From the NCBI GenBank assembly GCA_030068525.1, contig JASJOS010000003.1, positions 1 through 64,000 of the forward strand: a stretch of DNA of 64,000 bases, given 5' to 3'. Each line of letters starts with the position of its first letter. Within the stretch, counting starts at the first letter, position 1. The DNA is from Xanthocytophaga flava. Its GTDB lineage: Bacteria; Bacteroidota; Bacteroidia; Cytophagales; 172606-1. Shown here piece after piece: positions 16,999-26,742 of the stretch. Made by a program: the position numbers and the translations under genes. The notes beneath the pieces are model-generated. The model was not told the DNA's origin, did not search any database, and worked only from the letters and a program-made list of their open reading frames with translations.

Positions 16999-18024
16999 TT
17001 AGGTCATCAATACAGGACGGAAACTACGCAGATTTTTCATAGCCAGACTTGTACCACGTACAACAGCCTTTAAAGGATCATCTGCCACATGGATTGGAAG
17101 CTTAGTCTTAGCAGCAATTCTTTTATCCAAACCTCGTAGTAAAGCACCTCCACCAGTAAGGTGAATACCATTAGTATAAATATCTGCAGATAATTCAGGA
17201 GGAGCCATCTCCAGTGCCTTTAATACTGCCTCTTCTATTTTAGATACCGATTTATCCAGAGCATAAGCGATCTCTGTAAAAGTAACCTTTACAGTCTTAG
17301 GAATACCGGTCATCAAATCACGTCCACGGATCTCATAATCAGCTGGTGGTACTTCGAGTTCAGTCAAAGCAGAACCCACCTCAATCTTCACTCGTTCGGC
17401 AGAACGTTCTCCAATCAACAAGTTATGCTGACGACGCATATAGTCCAGAATATCCTTCGTAAATACATCACCCGCTACCCGTATAGATTGATCACATACA
17501 ATACCAGAAAGAGCAATAAGAGCAATCTCTGTTGTACCTCCACCAATATCAACAACCATCGAACCAACCGGTTGTTCGATATCAATACCGATTCCGATTG
17601 CAGCCGCAATTGGTTCATAAATCATATATACTTCTTTAGCACCTGCATGTTCTGCAGAATCCTTAACGGCCCGTTTTTCAACCTCCGTAATTCCAGAAGG
17701 AATACAGATTACCATCCGGTGAGAAGGAGTAAATAACTTGCTGCCGGTATCGATCATTTTGATCATACCTTTGATCATCTGTTCGGCAGCGGTAAAATCA
17801 GCAATCACACCGTCTTTAAGAGGCCGGATTGTCTTGATATTTTCATGTGTTTTTTCGTGCATCTGCATGGCTTCTTTGCCAATGGCCAGTACACGATTAT
17901 TCATTTTATCAATAGCAATGATGGAAGGCTCATCTACAACAATCTTGTCTTTATGTGCAATCAGTGTATTAGCAGTGCCCAGATCTATCGCAATATCACT
18001 TGTCAAAAAGTTAAACAATCCCAT
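16999..18024 (-). CDS. mreB: Rod shape-determining protein MreB
   Basis: 341 residues, standard for this bacterial actin. Phosphate-binding loops DLGTANTLI (14-22) and VVDIGGGTTEIALI (about 158-171) are intact, as is LTGGGALLRGLD near the C terminus. The N-terminal MGLFNFLTSDIAI helix is the expected amphipathic membrane anchor. It leads the mreBCD unit and has a near-perfect promoter at 18100-18130. The presence of mreBCD predicts a rod-shaped cell. Confidence 0.97.
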   Translation of the reverse strand: MGLFNFLTSDIAIDLGTANTLIAHKDKIVVDEPSIIAIDKMNNRVLAIGKEAMQMHEKTHENIKTIRPLKDGVIADFTAAEQMIKGMIKMIDTGSKLFTPSHRMVICIPSGITEVEKRAVKDSAEHAGAKEVYMIYEPIAAAIGIGIDIEQPVGSMVVDIGGGTTEIALIALSGIVCDQSIRVAGDVFTKDILDYMRRQHNLLIGERSAERVKIEVGSALTELEVPPADYEIRGRDLMTGIPKTVKVTFTEIAYALDKSVSKIEEAVLKALEMAPPELSADIYTNGIHLTGGGALLRGLDKRIAAKTKLPIHVADDPLKAVVRGTSLAMKNLRSFRPVLMT

Positions 18025-18099
18025 ATATTTTCTTTGAATTACATTAGTTCAAACAAATCAAACAACTCTCATACTTAGATGTATAAACCACTAAATCTC

Positions 18100-18130
18100 C
18101 AAAATTACAAACAAAACAGCCAAAAGCAAA
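18100..18130 (-). promoter_or_regulatory. Bacteroidota-type promoter of mreBCD
   Basis: Read on the minus strand: TTTG (18130-18127), exactly 19 bp, TAATTTTG (18107-18100). Both elements match the Bacteroidota consensus. The predicted transcript start is near 18093, about 70 nt before the mreB ATG. Confidence 0.75.
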
Positions 18131-18208
18131 TCTATGAAAAATACTACTTTTGACACAAGAGTTATGCCTTGTAAGATTTTCTACATTTATGTAGATTTAT
18201 ATAGGGCA

Positions 18209-19735
18209 TTAATGTTTAAAATGGCGGATTCCTGTCGTGACCATTGCCATACCATTCTGGTTACAAAAATCGATCGAATCCTGATCACGAATAGATCCTC
18301 CAGGTTGTATCACAGCTGTAATCCCTGCACCGTGTGCAATTTCGACGCAATCAGCAAATGGGAAGAAAGCGTCTGATGCCATAACAGCACCTTGTAGATC
18401 AAATCCGAAAGAACGAGCTTTCTCAATAGCCTGCTTTAGAGCATCTACTCGGGATGTTTGCCCTACACCGCTAGCAATCAATTGCTTGTCTCTTGATAAA
18501 ACGATCGTGTTTGATTTAGTATGCTTACAAATCTTTGCAGCAAAAATCAATTCTTCTTTTTCTGCTTCTGTTGGCACTTTGTCAGTTACAGTACGTAATT
18601 CAGGCACTGTCTCCATTTTAGCATCCCGATCCTGACGCATGATACCATTTAAGACTGTGCGTACCTGCATTTTAGGCAATGTTACATCTTTTTTCTTTAA
18701 AAGAATCCGATTCTTTTTAGTTGTAAGTAACTCAAATGCACTCTGGCTGAATGAGGGAGCAATCAATACCTCAAAAAATAATTTATTTAGCTCTTCTGCT
18801 GTGGCAATATCTACTTCAGTTGTAGTAATAATAACACCTCCAAATGCAGAAACAGGATCACTGGCTAAGGCTTTCAGGTAGGCTTGAGTCGGATTGGGAT
18901 CTACTGCAATTCCACATGCATTATTGTGTTTCAGAATGGCATATGCTGTTTCTCCTTTAAATTCATCAATAAGAAGAACCGCAGCATCTATATCCAGTAA
19001 GTTATTGTAAGACAACTCTTTACCATGCAACTGATCAAACATTGCATTTAAATCACCATGAAACCATCCTCTTTGATGCGGATTTTCGCCATAACGTAAT
19101 GTCTGAGATTGACGCTCCGATATTTTCAATGAAGGAATCGTTTCTTCCTGATTAAAATAATTGAAAATGGCAGTGTCATAATGAGAAGTTATATCAAAAG
19201 CCTGAGCAGCAAAATGCTTGCGGTCAGTTAGTTCGGTTTCTCCGTTCTTTTCACGTAATATTTGTTCTAATGTTGCATATTGTTCACGAGAAGAAACAAT
19301 GACAACATCTTTGTAATTTTTCGCAGCAGCACGTATCAGAGAAATGCCTCCAATATCAATTTTTTCAATAATATCTTCTTCAGAGGCACCAGAAGCAACT
19401 GTTTCTTCAAAAGGATATAAATCTACAATCACCAGATCCATAGAAGGGATCTCATATTGCTTTACCTGATCGAGGTCAGATGCCTCATCGCGACGATGCA
19501 AAATTCCTCCAAAAACTTTAGGATGAAGAGTTTTCACACGACCACCTAAAATAGATGGATACGATGTTAGCTCTTCTACTGGAATTACAGGGATATTCAA
19601 ATCCTGAAGAAATGTCTGTGTTCCACCAGTTGAATATATAGTAACACCTTGTTGATGAAGCAATTGAGCAATAGGTGCAAGACCATCCTTATAATAAACA
19701 GAAATCAGGGCTGATTGTATTTTACGAGAAGACAT
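18209..19735 (-). CDS. purH: Bifunctional AICAR transformylase / IMP cyclohydrolase
   Basis: 508 residues, the family length. The N-terminal IMP cyclohydrolase half shows the methylglyoxal-synthase-like fold with YSTGGTQTFL and LHPKVFGGILHRR. The C-terminal AICAR transformylase half has RYGENPHQRGWF, AILKHNNACGIA, SDAFFPFADCVE and the terminal TGIRHFKH. It performs the last two steps of IMP synthesis in the cytoplasm. purN lies upstream on the same strand with a 249-bp gap and a separate predicted promoter. Confidence 0.97.
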   Translation of the reverse strand: MSSRKIQSALISVYYKDGLAPIAQLLHQQGVTIYSTGGTQTFLQDLNIPVIPVEELTSYPSILGGRVKTLHPKVFGGILHRRDEASDLDQVKQYEIPSMDLVIVDLYPFEETVASGASEEDIIEKIDIGGISLIRAAAKNYKDVVIVSSREQYATLEQILREKNGETELTDRKHFAAQAFDITSHYDTAIFNYFNQEETIPSLKISERQSQTLRYGENPHQRGWFHGDLNAMFDQLHGKELSYNNLLDIDAAVLLIDEFKGETAYAILKHNNACGIAVDPNPTQAYLKALASDPVSAFGGVIITTTEVDIATAEELNKLFFEVLIAPSFSQSAFELLTTKKNRILLKKKDVTLPKMQVRTVLNGIMRQDRDAKMETVPELRTVTDKVPTEAEKEELIFAAKICKHTKSNTIVLSRDKQLIASGVGQTSRVDALKQAIEKARSFGFDLQGAVMASDAFFPFADCVEIAHGAGITAVIQPGGSIRDQDSIDFCNQNGMAMVTTGIRHFKH

Positions 19736-19865
19736 AAAAACTGAAATTGCTGATAGAGTGAATAGGCAGATACAGAAACAAAATATTCCAGCTTACCAGC
19801 TGGCTAAAGGATGTAATTAAACTATTAAAAACTAATCAAAATCGTACTCAAGAAAAACGAAGGCG

Positions 19866-19896
19866 CAAAGTTAGTTTTTTTGCTGATTGATTTAAA
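19866..19896 (-). promoter_or_regulatory. Bacteroidota-type promoter of purH
   Basis: On the minus strand: TTTA (19896-19893), 19 bp, TAACTTTG (19873-19866). The -7 box is exact and the -33 matches three of four positions. The leader to the purH ATG would be about 125 nt. I see no purine-riboswitch-like structure in it. Confidence 0.55.
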
Positions 19897-19984
19897 ATAC
19901 ACTATCAGAAATAGTATTTTTTTTCATATTTCTTTAATAATCAGTTATCCGCCATTTTTCTTACCCCGAACCAACTCAGCTTAT

Positions 19985-20560
19985 TTACTTACTTGCTTTA
20001 TTTATCCAATCTTCAATTATTCTTGGAAAATGTGCATGTTCTAACGCATGTACTTTTTCTGCCACACGTTCTGGAGTATCATCAATCTCAACGGCACAAG
20101 ATATCTGAAAGAGATGCTCACCTTTGTCATATTCTTCATTAATGAGGTGAATAGTTATTCCTGTCTCTATGTCTTTTGCCTGTACCACAGCCTCATGCAC
20201 TTTCATTCCATACATTCCTTTTCCTCCATATTTAGGCAAAAGTGCCGGATGAATATTGATAATCTTATCAGGGTAACTCTGTATTAATGATAAAGGAATC
20301 AACCAGAGAAATCCAGCCAGTACAATATAGTCTATCTTATAGTTTGCTAACTCTTCCTGTACTTGGGGTGTCTCATAAAAAGCTTTGCGATCAAATACAT
20401 ATGTAGGAACCATAAAATTGGCAGCCCGCAACAATACAGGTGCATCTGCTTTGTTTGACAATACCAGCTTTACCTGAATAGAAGGGTGATTGTCAAAATA
20501 TTCCATGATCTTTTGAGCATTGGAGCCAGAACCGGAAGCAAAAATGGCAATAGAAGTCAT
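19985..20560 (-). CDS. purN: Phosphoribosylglycinamide formyltransferase
   Basis: 191 residues. IAIFASGSGSNAQKI (4-18) is the phosphate loop. IDYIVLAGFLWLIP, the catalytic Asn and His in IINIHPALLPKYGGKGMYG, and the Asp in NEEYDKGEHLFQ give a complete formyltransferase set. It transfers a formyl group from 10-formyltetrahydrofolate to GAR in purine synthesis. I chose ATG 20560 (MTSIAIFASG); nine in-frame codons upstream are possible but do not fit the family. It is adjacent to purH, which works later in the pathway. Confidence 0.95.
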   Translation of the reverse strand: MTSIAIFASGSGSNAQKIMEYFDNHPSIQVKLVLSNKADAPVLLRAANFMVPTYVFDRKAFYETPQVQEELANYKIDYIVLAGFLWLIPLSLIQSYPDKIINIHPALLPKYGGKGMYGMKVHEAVVQAKDIETGITIHLINEEYDKGEHLFQISCAVEIDDTPERVAEKVHALEHAHFPRIIEDWINKASK

Positions 20561-20799
20561 AAAGGGGGTATATATAAAGGAGTGCAAAGGTGCAAATTAA
20601 ATTTTGTTCGTAAAATAATGTTTGGCAAAAACCGCTCGTCTTTCCACAACTCAATCCACCTATAATCTTCTAACTATCTAAGTAACGTCTAATCAGGCAA
20701 ATAGGCTATTTCAATTATTCTAAATATCTCCATTTCGTTTTTATTTAGTTTTTTTTGGATATTTTTACGACTCTGTAACTTATACCTCAATCAATAATT

Positions 20800-22236
20800 A
20801 TGTCTATAACTAAAGAGCAAACTAAAACTGGTACTCACCCCCAGTTTTTTATTTTGGTAACCGTCTTCTTCTTCTGGGGATTTGTGGCTGCCGCCAATGA
20901 CATTCTAATTCCTGTATTTAAAAAGTTTTTTGATCTGGAACAATGGCAAGCCCAGTTAGTAAGTTTTGCATTTTATATTGCTTATACAGTAGGCTCTATT
21001 ATATACCTTCTGATCAGTAAAGCATTAAAAGCTGATTTGTTGAATAAAATCGGATACAAAAATGGTATCGCTATTGGCTTGTTAATATCAGGATTTGGTG
21101 CACTTATATTTTATCCTGCTGCTCAGGCTAACTCATATGCACTGCTTTTAACAGGTTTGTTTGTGGTAGGGTTAGGCTTTTCATTACAGCAAACAGCTGC
21201 TCAGCCATTTGCCATTTTGCTAGGTGATCCTAACTCAGGTTCTCAACGTGTAAACTTTGCAGGTGGAATTAATAACTTTGGAACAACTTTGGGACCTATC
21301 CTTGTCAGCTATGCTATTTTCGGTTCCATTTCATCCGGAGCAGGTGCAGATGCGACAGTAGACTCTGTTAAAACGCCTTATCTGATTCTGGGGGCATTAT
21401 TTTTCTTTTTTGCCGTATTCTTCTGGTTAATCAAACTCCCATCTGTGACTCAGGATGTTCCAAGTGAGAGTGGATTTGCTGCACTAAAATACCCACAACT
21501 GGTTTTAGGGATGATTGCGATATTCTTATATGTTGGTGCAGAAGTAACTATTGGTTCTAACCTGGGAGAATATTTACGTGTCGAAGATGGATTACGTGAA
21601 GATGAGCTTGCGCCATATGTCTCTTTATTCTGGGCTAGTTTAATGATTGGACGTTGGACTGCAGGTGTAAGTGTATTTAACCCAAGCCCAACTATGCGTA
21701 AAGTATTAACTGTTGTGGTACCCTATATTGCGTTTGGCGTTTATTTGTTGATTAACTTTATTAGAGGAACAGAGTTAACGCCTCTTTATATTTATTCAGT
21801 GTGTGTGTTAGCAATCATCATTGCGTTCTTCATTAGTCAGGATAAGCCAGCCAAAATGCTATTGACCTTTGCCTCTTTTGGCGCTATTGCTACTATAATA
21901 GGTATTTTGGGAAGCGGAAAAATTGCATTATATGCATTGATTAGTGGCGGTATGTTTTGTTCAGTTTTGTGGCCATGTATCTTTACACTGGCAATTGCAG
22001 GACTAGGCAAAAACACCCCTCAAGGATCTGCCTTCCTTATTATGATGATCATGGGAGGGGGATTTGTATCTATGTTCCAAAGCTGGCTATCCGGATCAAT
22101 TGGTATCCAACAGTCTTACTGGGTGCCTGTGGTGTGCTTTGTTTACCTTGCCTGGTATGCAGCCCGTGTTAAAGGAATACTTAAATCGCAAGGCATAGAT
22201 TATGAAAGTGCTTCGACTAGCGGCAGCGGACATTAA
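20800..22236 (+). CDS. FHS-family sugar:H+ symporter (glucose/galactose or fucose type)
   Basis: 478 residues with 12 predicted membrane segments. The opening FFFWGFVAAANDILIPVFKK (about 24-43) and the QQTAAQPFAILLGDP and NFAGGINNFGTTLGPIL motifs mark the fucose-galactose-glucose-H+ symporter branch of the MFS. It would import a hexose or deoxyhexose with protons across the inner membrane. Rhamnose is a tempting substrate because the rhamnose cluster is in the same window, but 11 kb and several unrelated genes separate them. A strong terminator follows. Confidence 0.9.
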   Translation: MSITKEQTKTGTHPQFFILVTVFFFWGFVAAANDILIPVFKKFFDLEQWQAQLVSFAFYIAYTVGSIIYLLISKALKADLLNKIGYKNGIAIGLLISGFGALIFYPAAQANSYALLLTGLFVVGLGFSLQQTAAQPFAILLGDPNSGSQRVNFAGGINNFGTTLGPILVSYAIFGSISSGAGADATVDSVKTPYLILGALFFFFAVFFWLIKLPSVTQDVPSESGFAALKYPQLVLGMIAIFLYVGAEVTIGSNLGEYLRVEDGLREDELAPYVSLFWASLMIGRWTAGVSVFNPSPTMRKVLTVVVPYIAFGVYLLINFIRGTELTPLYIYSVCVLAIIIAFFISQDKPAKMLLTFASFGAIATIIGILGSGKIALYALISGGMFCSVLWPCIFTLAIAGLGKNTPQGSAFLIMMIMGGGFVSMFQSWLSGSIGIQQSYWVPVVCFVYLAWYAARVKGILKSQGIDYESASTSGSGH

Positions 22237-22263
22237 TCTGAACTTTGCTAACTAATCCTATAA

Positions 22264-22301
22264 AGAAAAGGTGCTGCATTCTCAAATGCAGCACCTTTTC
22301 T
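22264..22301. terminator. Bidirectional terminator between transporter and MBOAT genes
   Basis: Perfect 17-bp inverted repeat AGAAAAGGTGCTGCATT / AATGCAGCACCTTTTCT with a 4-nt loop. It serves the plus-strand transporter and the minus-strand MBOAT gene. Confidence 0.9.
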
Positions 22302-22328
22302 TTTATACATACAGAGCGTTAAATCAAC

Positions 22329-23882
22329 TTAGAACTGGAAATAAATAAATGGTTGAGTATCTGTTTTAACCTGATAAAGTGCCATTATAATACAAACAAT
22401 GATAGCCGCTTTCACAAAATCAGGTACTGTCCCAAACCATCCTTCAAATGTTTCTTTTGTATGACGTTGTAACCAGTGAATCAGATACGCAGTAACCATA
22501 ATCAGAAATATAAATCTGTAGGCAATAATTTGCTGAATGATTAACTGAGGCTCAAAATGGTAGGCGATTCGATTTAACATTCTCCATACCATCAATACAT
22601 CTTTCGACCAATCCACTCCCCATGCTCCCTGATCAGGGTCACGTGCTCTGAAAAACATCCAGCAGAAGGCTACAAAATGAAATGTGATAAATTGAGCGAT
22701 GAAACGGCCCAAACCTGTAGAGGTTTTGTTCTTTGATCCTGTAATATCCATCCAAAGTTTGTGAAAGGCTAATGCAAGACCATGTAAACCACCCCATATA
22801 ATAAATTTCAGGTTGGCTCCATGCCATAAGCCTCCCAACAACATCGTAATAAAAAGGTTCAAATACTGTCGGATTTTACCTTTCCGGTTTCCACCTAAGG
22901 ATATATATAAATAGTCACGCAACCAAGTAGAAAGCGATATATGCCAACGCCGCCAGAAGTCTGTAATATTCACAGCAGAGTAAGGAGATAAAAAGTTGAT
23001 GGTTAAGCGAAAGCCTAATAATAGAGCTACTCCAATAGCCATATCTGTATAACCAGAGAAGTCACAGTAGATCTGAATGGTATATCCATATACAGCCATT
23101 AAATTTTCAAATCCTGTATATGTCTCCGGACTATCAAAAACCCGATCAACAAAATTAGCTGCCAGATAATCAGATACCAGAATCTTTTTAACCAATCCAC
23201 CTATAATCAGATAGATTGCATGATTAAACTCCTCTGCACTAACTTTATAGGGTTTATCAATCTGAGGAACGAAATCTACCGCACGAACAATAGGTCCTGC
23301 TACAAGCTGTGGAAAGAAACTAACAAAAAAGGCAAAGTCCCAAAAACTCTTTACTGGCTTCAAATGTCCCCGATAAATATCAACTGAATAGCTGATACTC
23401 TGAAATGTATAAAATGAGATTCCGGCTGGAGCTATAATTTTAAAAATATCCAGCTTACCTCCTGTCCAGGCATTAGACCACACAGCCAGATAGTCTATTG
23501 GTTGTAAGTGCCATCCGAATGTTTCATTCAGAATACTGGCAAAGAAATAAGCATACTTAAAATAAGAAAGCAAACCCAGGTTTAAACACAAACTCAGCAC
23601 AATAAAAAATTTTTTCTTCCATTTTGTCTGTGTCTGATATATCTGCCAACCCATTGTATAATCAATGATGGCAGTCAAAATCAGTAGAACAAAAAAATAA
23701 CCAACAGACTTATAATAAAAGAATACGCTAAAGATTAACAGAAAAACATTGCGTAAAGTATGGTTTGGATAAATGAACTGATAGATCAGCAGGACCACAC
23801 CAAAAAACACCCAAAATAAGGGTGTAGTAAAGATCATAGGGTGTTGCGGATCAAAACTAAAGATGTCTTTAAGTGTAAGCAA
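22329..23882 (-). CDS. MBOAT-family O-acyltransferase (AlgI/DltB-like)
   Basis: 517 residues with about 11 membrane segments. The MBOAT signature is clear: FPQLVAGPIVRAVDFVPQ, CDFSGYTDMAIG, NITDFWRRWHISLSTWLRDY and the active-site His in LGGLWHGANLKF (about 352). Such proteins move acyl, usually acetyl, groups across the inner membrane to exported polysaccharide. The next upstream gene encodes a secreted SGNH hydrolase, 117 bp away on the same strand, the usual partner that finishes the transfer. The acceptor (capsule, O-antigen or peptidoglycan) cannot be read from the sequence. Confidence 0.93.
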   Translation of the reverse strand: MLTLKDIFSFDPQHPMIFTTPLFWVFFGVVLLIYQFIYPNHTLRNVFLLIFSVFFYYKSVGYFFVLLILTAIIDYTMGWQIYQTQTKWKKKFFIVLSLCLNLGLLSYFKYAYFFASILNETFGWHLQPIDYLAVWSNAWTGGKLDIFKIIAPAGISFYTFQSISYSVDIYRGHLKPVKSFWDFAFFVSFFPQLVAGPIVRAVDFVPQIDKPYKVSAEEFNHAIYLIIGGLVKKILVSDYLAANFVDRVFDSPETYTGFENLMAVYGYTIQIYCDFSGYTDMAIGVALLLGFRLTINFLSPYSAVNITDFWRRWHISLSTWLRDYLYISLGGNRKGKIRQYLNLFITMLLGGLWHGANLKFIIWGGLHGLALAFHKLWMDITGSKNKTSTGLGRFIAQFITFHFVAFCWMFFRARDPDQGAWGVDWSKDVLMVWRMLNRIAYHFEPQLIIQQIIAYRFIFLIMVTAYLIHWLQRHTKETFEGWFGTVPDFVKAAIIVCIIMALYQVKTDTQPFIYFQF

Positions 23883-23999
23883 GTGTAATTATAAATTAGA
23901 GTTTAACGAGTGTATTTAATTAAAATCGAATTGTATATAAATGCAAATAAGCAGATAAATATCTGCTTACTCAACATCTGTATTCATTTCTATAGCTTA

Positions 24000-25292
24000 T
24001 TATTTACCTCCACCTGCAGCTAGCGGACGGCCTTCCTTGTTATGCTTGTAGGTTTCATAATCATTCAATAAGGCATCATATAGAAGTTCTGCCTGAAGCA
24101 TATATCCATGCTGAGTTAGATGCACCTTATCATAGGCAGCCAGTTTGTTTACATACCAGCGTTTAATGGACTGTAAGCCACCCATTACTTCATAAAAATC
24201 CCATACAGCTACACCTGTTTCTTCAGCCAACTCATTCATTATTTTTACTGCTTTGGCATTATCAGGGTTAACATATTTCTTTCCACGCAGATTATCACCA
24301 GGAGTTGTTAATAGAATAGACGTATGAGGGCTGGCACGGCGAATACGTTGGATCAACTCGCCATAATTACGCTTAAATAATTTAGTATCCAGATTACGAA
24401 ATGCATCATTAGTACCAAGCGAAATAATTACCAGATCAGGTTTTAATACAGCCATATTTTTTTCCAGAGAAGGCATACGAAGTACAGACGTCACTTCTGC
24501 TCCATTCACTCCTGCAGAATGGTATTGTATACCAGGCTGATCATTTTCAAGTGCAATTCCCTGTAATGTAAAATGATTTTGCCCTTCACTGCTTTTCTCA
24601 AATCCAAGTGTAATAGTAGTAGTGGGACGAGGTAACTCCAATATAGCATATCCATCCTCCAGCTTTATATTTAGTGGAGTATCCTGGTTTAAAATCTTTA
24701 ACAGGAAGTTCGTAGAATCACGCGTATCAAAAAATATCCGGACTTTTGTAAAGGAGTAAGGTAATACAGCCTTTGTTGTAGGATCTATAGTTAACGTTGC
24801 TACAGGGCTATAGGTAGTAGCCGTAATTCCTGCGAGTCCCCAGTTGCAGCTTTTATCTCTTGAAATATTACGACATCCCTCCCATATACCTGTATAGGCA
24901 ATCTTCAGATTGTCAGGAGCATTGGTGCGAACGGCATTGTAAGGAAATACCAAGCCACGTCCTCCATTGCCAAAGAGAGTATCTGCCTGAAGCATTTCAC
25001 GTAAATGTCCCGAAAAGAAGTCTGCCTGTATATGAGAATCTCCTATATGAATAACATTCACCTTCTGTTTGGTATGGTGACTAAGTGAATCTAACGAAGC
25101 ATAGAAGTACTTCATAGATTCCCCCTGATACGTTATAATTTGATTTTTATCCTGCTTGATGAAAGGATAAGCACTGGCAGCCTTAGCTGCTTTGGAAGAA
25201 TATGGCTGTATCGAGCTTACAGGCAATTTACCAGAGAAAGAGGACAACAAAAGAGACAAAGCCAGTAGTCCCCAAACAATCTTTTGTGTCAT
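24000..25292 (-). CDS. Secreted SGNH/GDSL hydrolase, partner of the MBOAT acyltransferase
   Basis: 430 residues with an N-terminal signal sequence or anchor (about 5-20). The SGNH blocks are present: IGDSHIQADF with the nucleophile Ser86, Asn in SLGTNDAF (about 293), and the Asp-x-x-His-type end DKVHLTQHGY (about 391). A beta-rich insert separates blocks I and III. In MBOAT systems the SGNH protein (compare AlgX or PatB) carries acyl groups on to polysaccharide in the periplasm. Adjacency and orientation support that role here. An independent esterase is the alternative. Confidence 0.85.
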   Translation of the reverse strand: MTQKIVWGLLALSLLLSSFSGKLPVSSIQPYSSKAAKAASAYPFIKQDKNQIITYQGESMKYFYASLDSLSHHTKQKVNVIHIGDSHIQADFFSGHLREMLQADTLFGNGGRGLVFPYNAVRTNAPDNLKIAYTGIWEGCRNISRDKSCNWGLAGITATTYSPVATLTIDPTTKAVLPYSFTKVRIFFDTRDSTNFLLKILNQDTPLNIKLEDGYAILELPRPTTTITLGFEKSSEGQNHFTLQGIALENDQPGIQYHSAGVNGAEVTSVLRMPSLEKNMAVLKPDLVIISLGTNDAFRNLDTKLFKRNYGELIQRIRRASPHTSILLTTPGDNLRGKKYVNPDNAKAVKIMNELAEETGVAVWDFYEVMGGLQSIKRWYVNKLAAYDKVHLTQHGYMLQAELLYDALLNDYETYKHNKEGRPLAAGGGK

Positions 25293-25752
25293 AATGAATT
25301 GACATTTTATATGCTACTTCCTTACCAGATTCAGAAAAAGCACTTTAACAAAACTTTCTTTATACAAATATTGCAGAAAGTTTTTCAATTTATAAACCCT
25401 AAAGTAATAAATTATCGTGATCAAAACGTAAGAACAGATTTGTTTCTATTGCCAAATTGTATTTTTATAACCTTTTCCTATCTCTTCCTGAAACTTATTT
25501 CATCACTTTCTTTTATTTACAGCATCAAAGAAAAATTCTTCTTCACAATCCCAATTCTCCTTTTCATCCAGGATTTTTGCCATTTCACTCTATATCATTC
25601 TGTTACATAGAAAGTTCTAAAATTGATCAGTTTCAGCACTTTCTTACATATATCCTATAAACTGTAAAAGTGTGAAAACCATGTCTCTGGTTTTTCCGTA
25701 GTTTGTATGATATACCCCTCAACATATTGTTTATTTAATCTCTAACTCTTTT
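25293..25752. other. Intergenic region, 460 bp
   Basis: Very AT-rich divergent spacer between the SGNH hydrolase and the lipoprotein gene. A 108-codon frame crosses it but has no start context and a low-complexity Phe/Ile/Leu composition, so I do not support it. No clear promoter, hairpin or RNA gene is seen. Confidence 0.5.
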
Positions 25753-26292
25753 ATGAAAAAAGTTTTACTTGCTGTCACCCTCTTTATTTCCTTCTTAAGC
25801 TATAGCTGTAAAGATCAACTGAATCGATTGCTTACTTTCCGGATTAACAATGAGTCAACCTGTACAATACCAGGTGCCAACATGGTCAATCCTATTTTCA
25901 ATAACATTGTTCCTACACCATCTATTACTACTAACTCAAGTCAGACATTTGAAAACGAAGGTACAAATGCGAACCTGGTTAAAAACATTGTCCTTGAAAA
26001 ACTTAAATTAGCCATTACGTCACCCAGTGATGCAGACTTCCGTTTTATTGAATCGATTAAAATATACATTAAAGCAGATGGTCTACCTAAAGTTCTGATT
26101 GCATCTAAAACGAGTATACCTACAACTGTTGGAAAAGAACTGGAGCTCGACCCTACTCAGGAGAAACTGGATGAATACATAAAAAAATCAAATTATACAC
26201 TTGAAAATGAAGTGGTAACTCGTTCTGCGCCTTGGCCAGAAATGGAACTGAAAATAAATACAACGTTCAAAGTCACTGCAGATCCTTTGTAA
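25753..26292 (+). CDS. Hypothetical lipoprotein
   Basis: 179 residues. A signal peptide with a lipobox-like end, FISFLSYSCKD, puts the modified Cys at 19. The mature part is beta-rich, with FRINNESTCTIPG, a Thr/Pro-rich stretch and LKLAITSPSDADFRFIESIK, which resembles other Bacteroidota lipoproteins of unknown role. It has no operon neighbours: divergent from the SGNH gene, and 450 bp of empty DNA follow. Surface or periplasmic location is inferred from the signal only. Confidence 0.75.
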   Translation: MKKVLLAVTLFISFLSYSCKDQLNRLLTFRINNESTCTIPGANMVNPIFNNIVPTPSITTNSSQTFENEGTNANLVKNIVLEKLKLAITSPSDADFRFIESIKIYIKADGLPKVLIASKTSIPTTVGKELELDPTQEKLDEYIKKSNYTLENEVVTRSAPWPEMELKINTTFKVTADPL

Positions 26293-26742
26293 TTCCTATG
26301 GTATATCAGTCTAATACGCCTTTCTGATTCATATTAATTATAAATAAAGGGTAGCAACTTCTTTTGGAAAGATGTCCTGTCTGTGCATTGTTCACTGCAA
26401 AATATTTTTCAAAGAAGACAAGGCAGGCCCTCTGACTAATGAAAAGTTTGCATAGTATACATAGCACATTTGCTTTTGAACATAATTCCAATCATGTTCA
26501 CTTTTGACTGGAGTTCCGATCACTTTTTTGTTTTGCGCATAATTCACCGTAAAAACAAAATCTGATTAGAATTCACCCCAAAGCTCTTGCTTGCATAGAA
26601 ATGTACGCATGATGTTTCTCTTGTGGTGAATGATAAATAGATTAAAATTGTCTGACAAGAATGGGATTACATAAATTTTTCTTCCAATAAAAAAGGATCT
26701 GACATAACAGATTCTTTTTTATTGGAAGAAAAATCTCATATT
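26293..26742. other. Intergenic region, 450 bp, with possible degenerate IS end
   Basis: No supported gene. At about 26495-26580 the phrases GTTCACTTTTGACTGGAG, GATCACTTTTTTG, AATTCACCG and AATTCACCC recall the multiple terminal repeats of IS21-like elements, but no transposase remnant is recognisable. The right end holds the long hairpin at 26676-26733. Confidence 0.35.
26676..26733 (-). terminator. Long hairpin terminator after the DUF58 gene
   Basis: 26-bp inverted repeat with one mismatch (G-U pairable) and a 6-nt loop; arms 26676-26701 and 26708-26733. It begins 10 bp past the DUF58 stop, and the T-rich arms give a U tract on either strand. Confidence 0.8.

Noticed and set aside
4400-22236. 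The FHS-type transporter as part of the rhamnose operon
   Set aside because: It is more than 11 kb away with unrelated genes on both strands between; substrate remains open.
25284-25610. 108-codon plus-strand frame in the intergenic region
   Set aside because: It overlaps the start of the SGNH gene, has a low-complexity Phe/Ile/Leu composition and no family resemblance.
26306-26491. 61-codon minus-strand frame as a transposase fragment
   Set aside because: No transposase motif is recognisable and codon use is poor; treated as non-coding.
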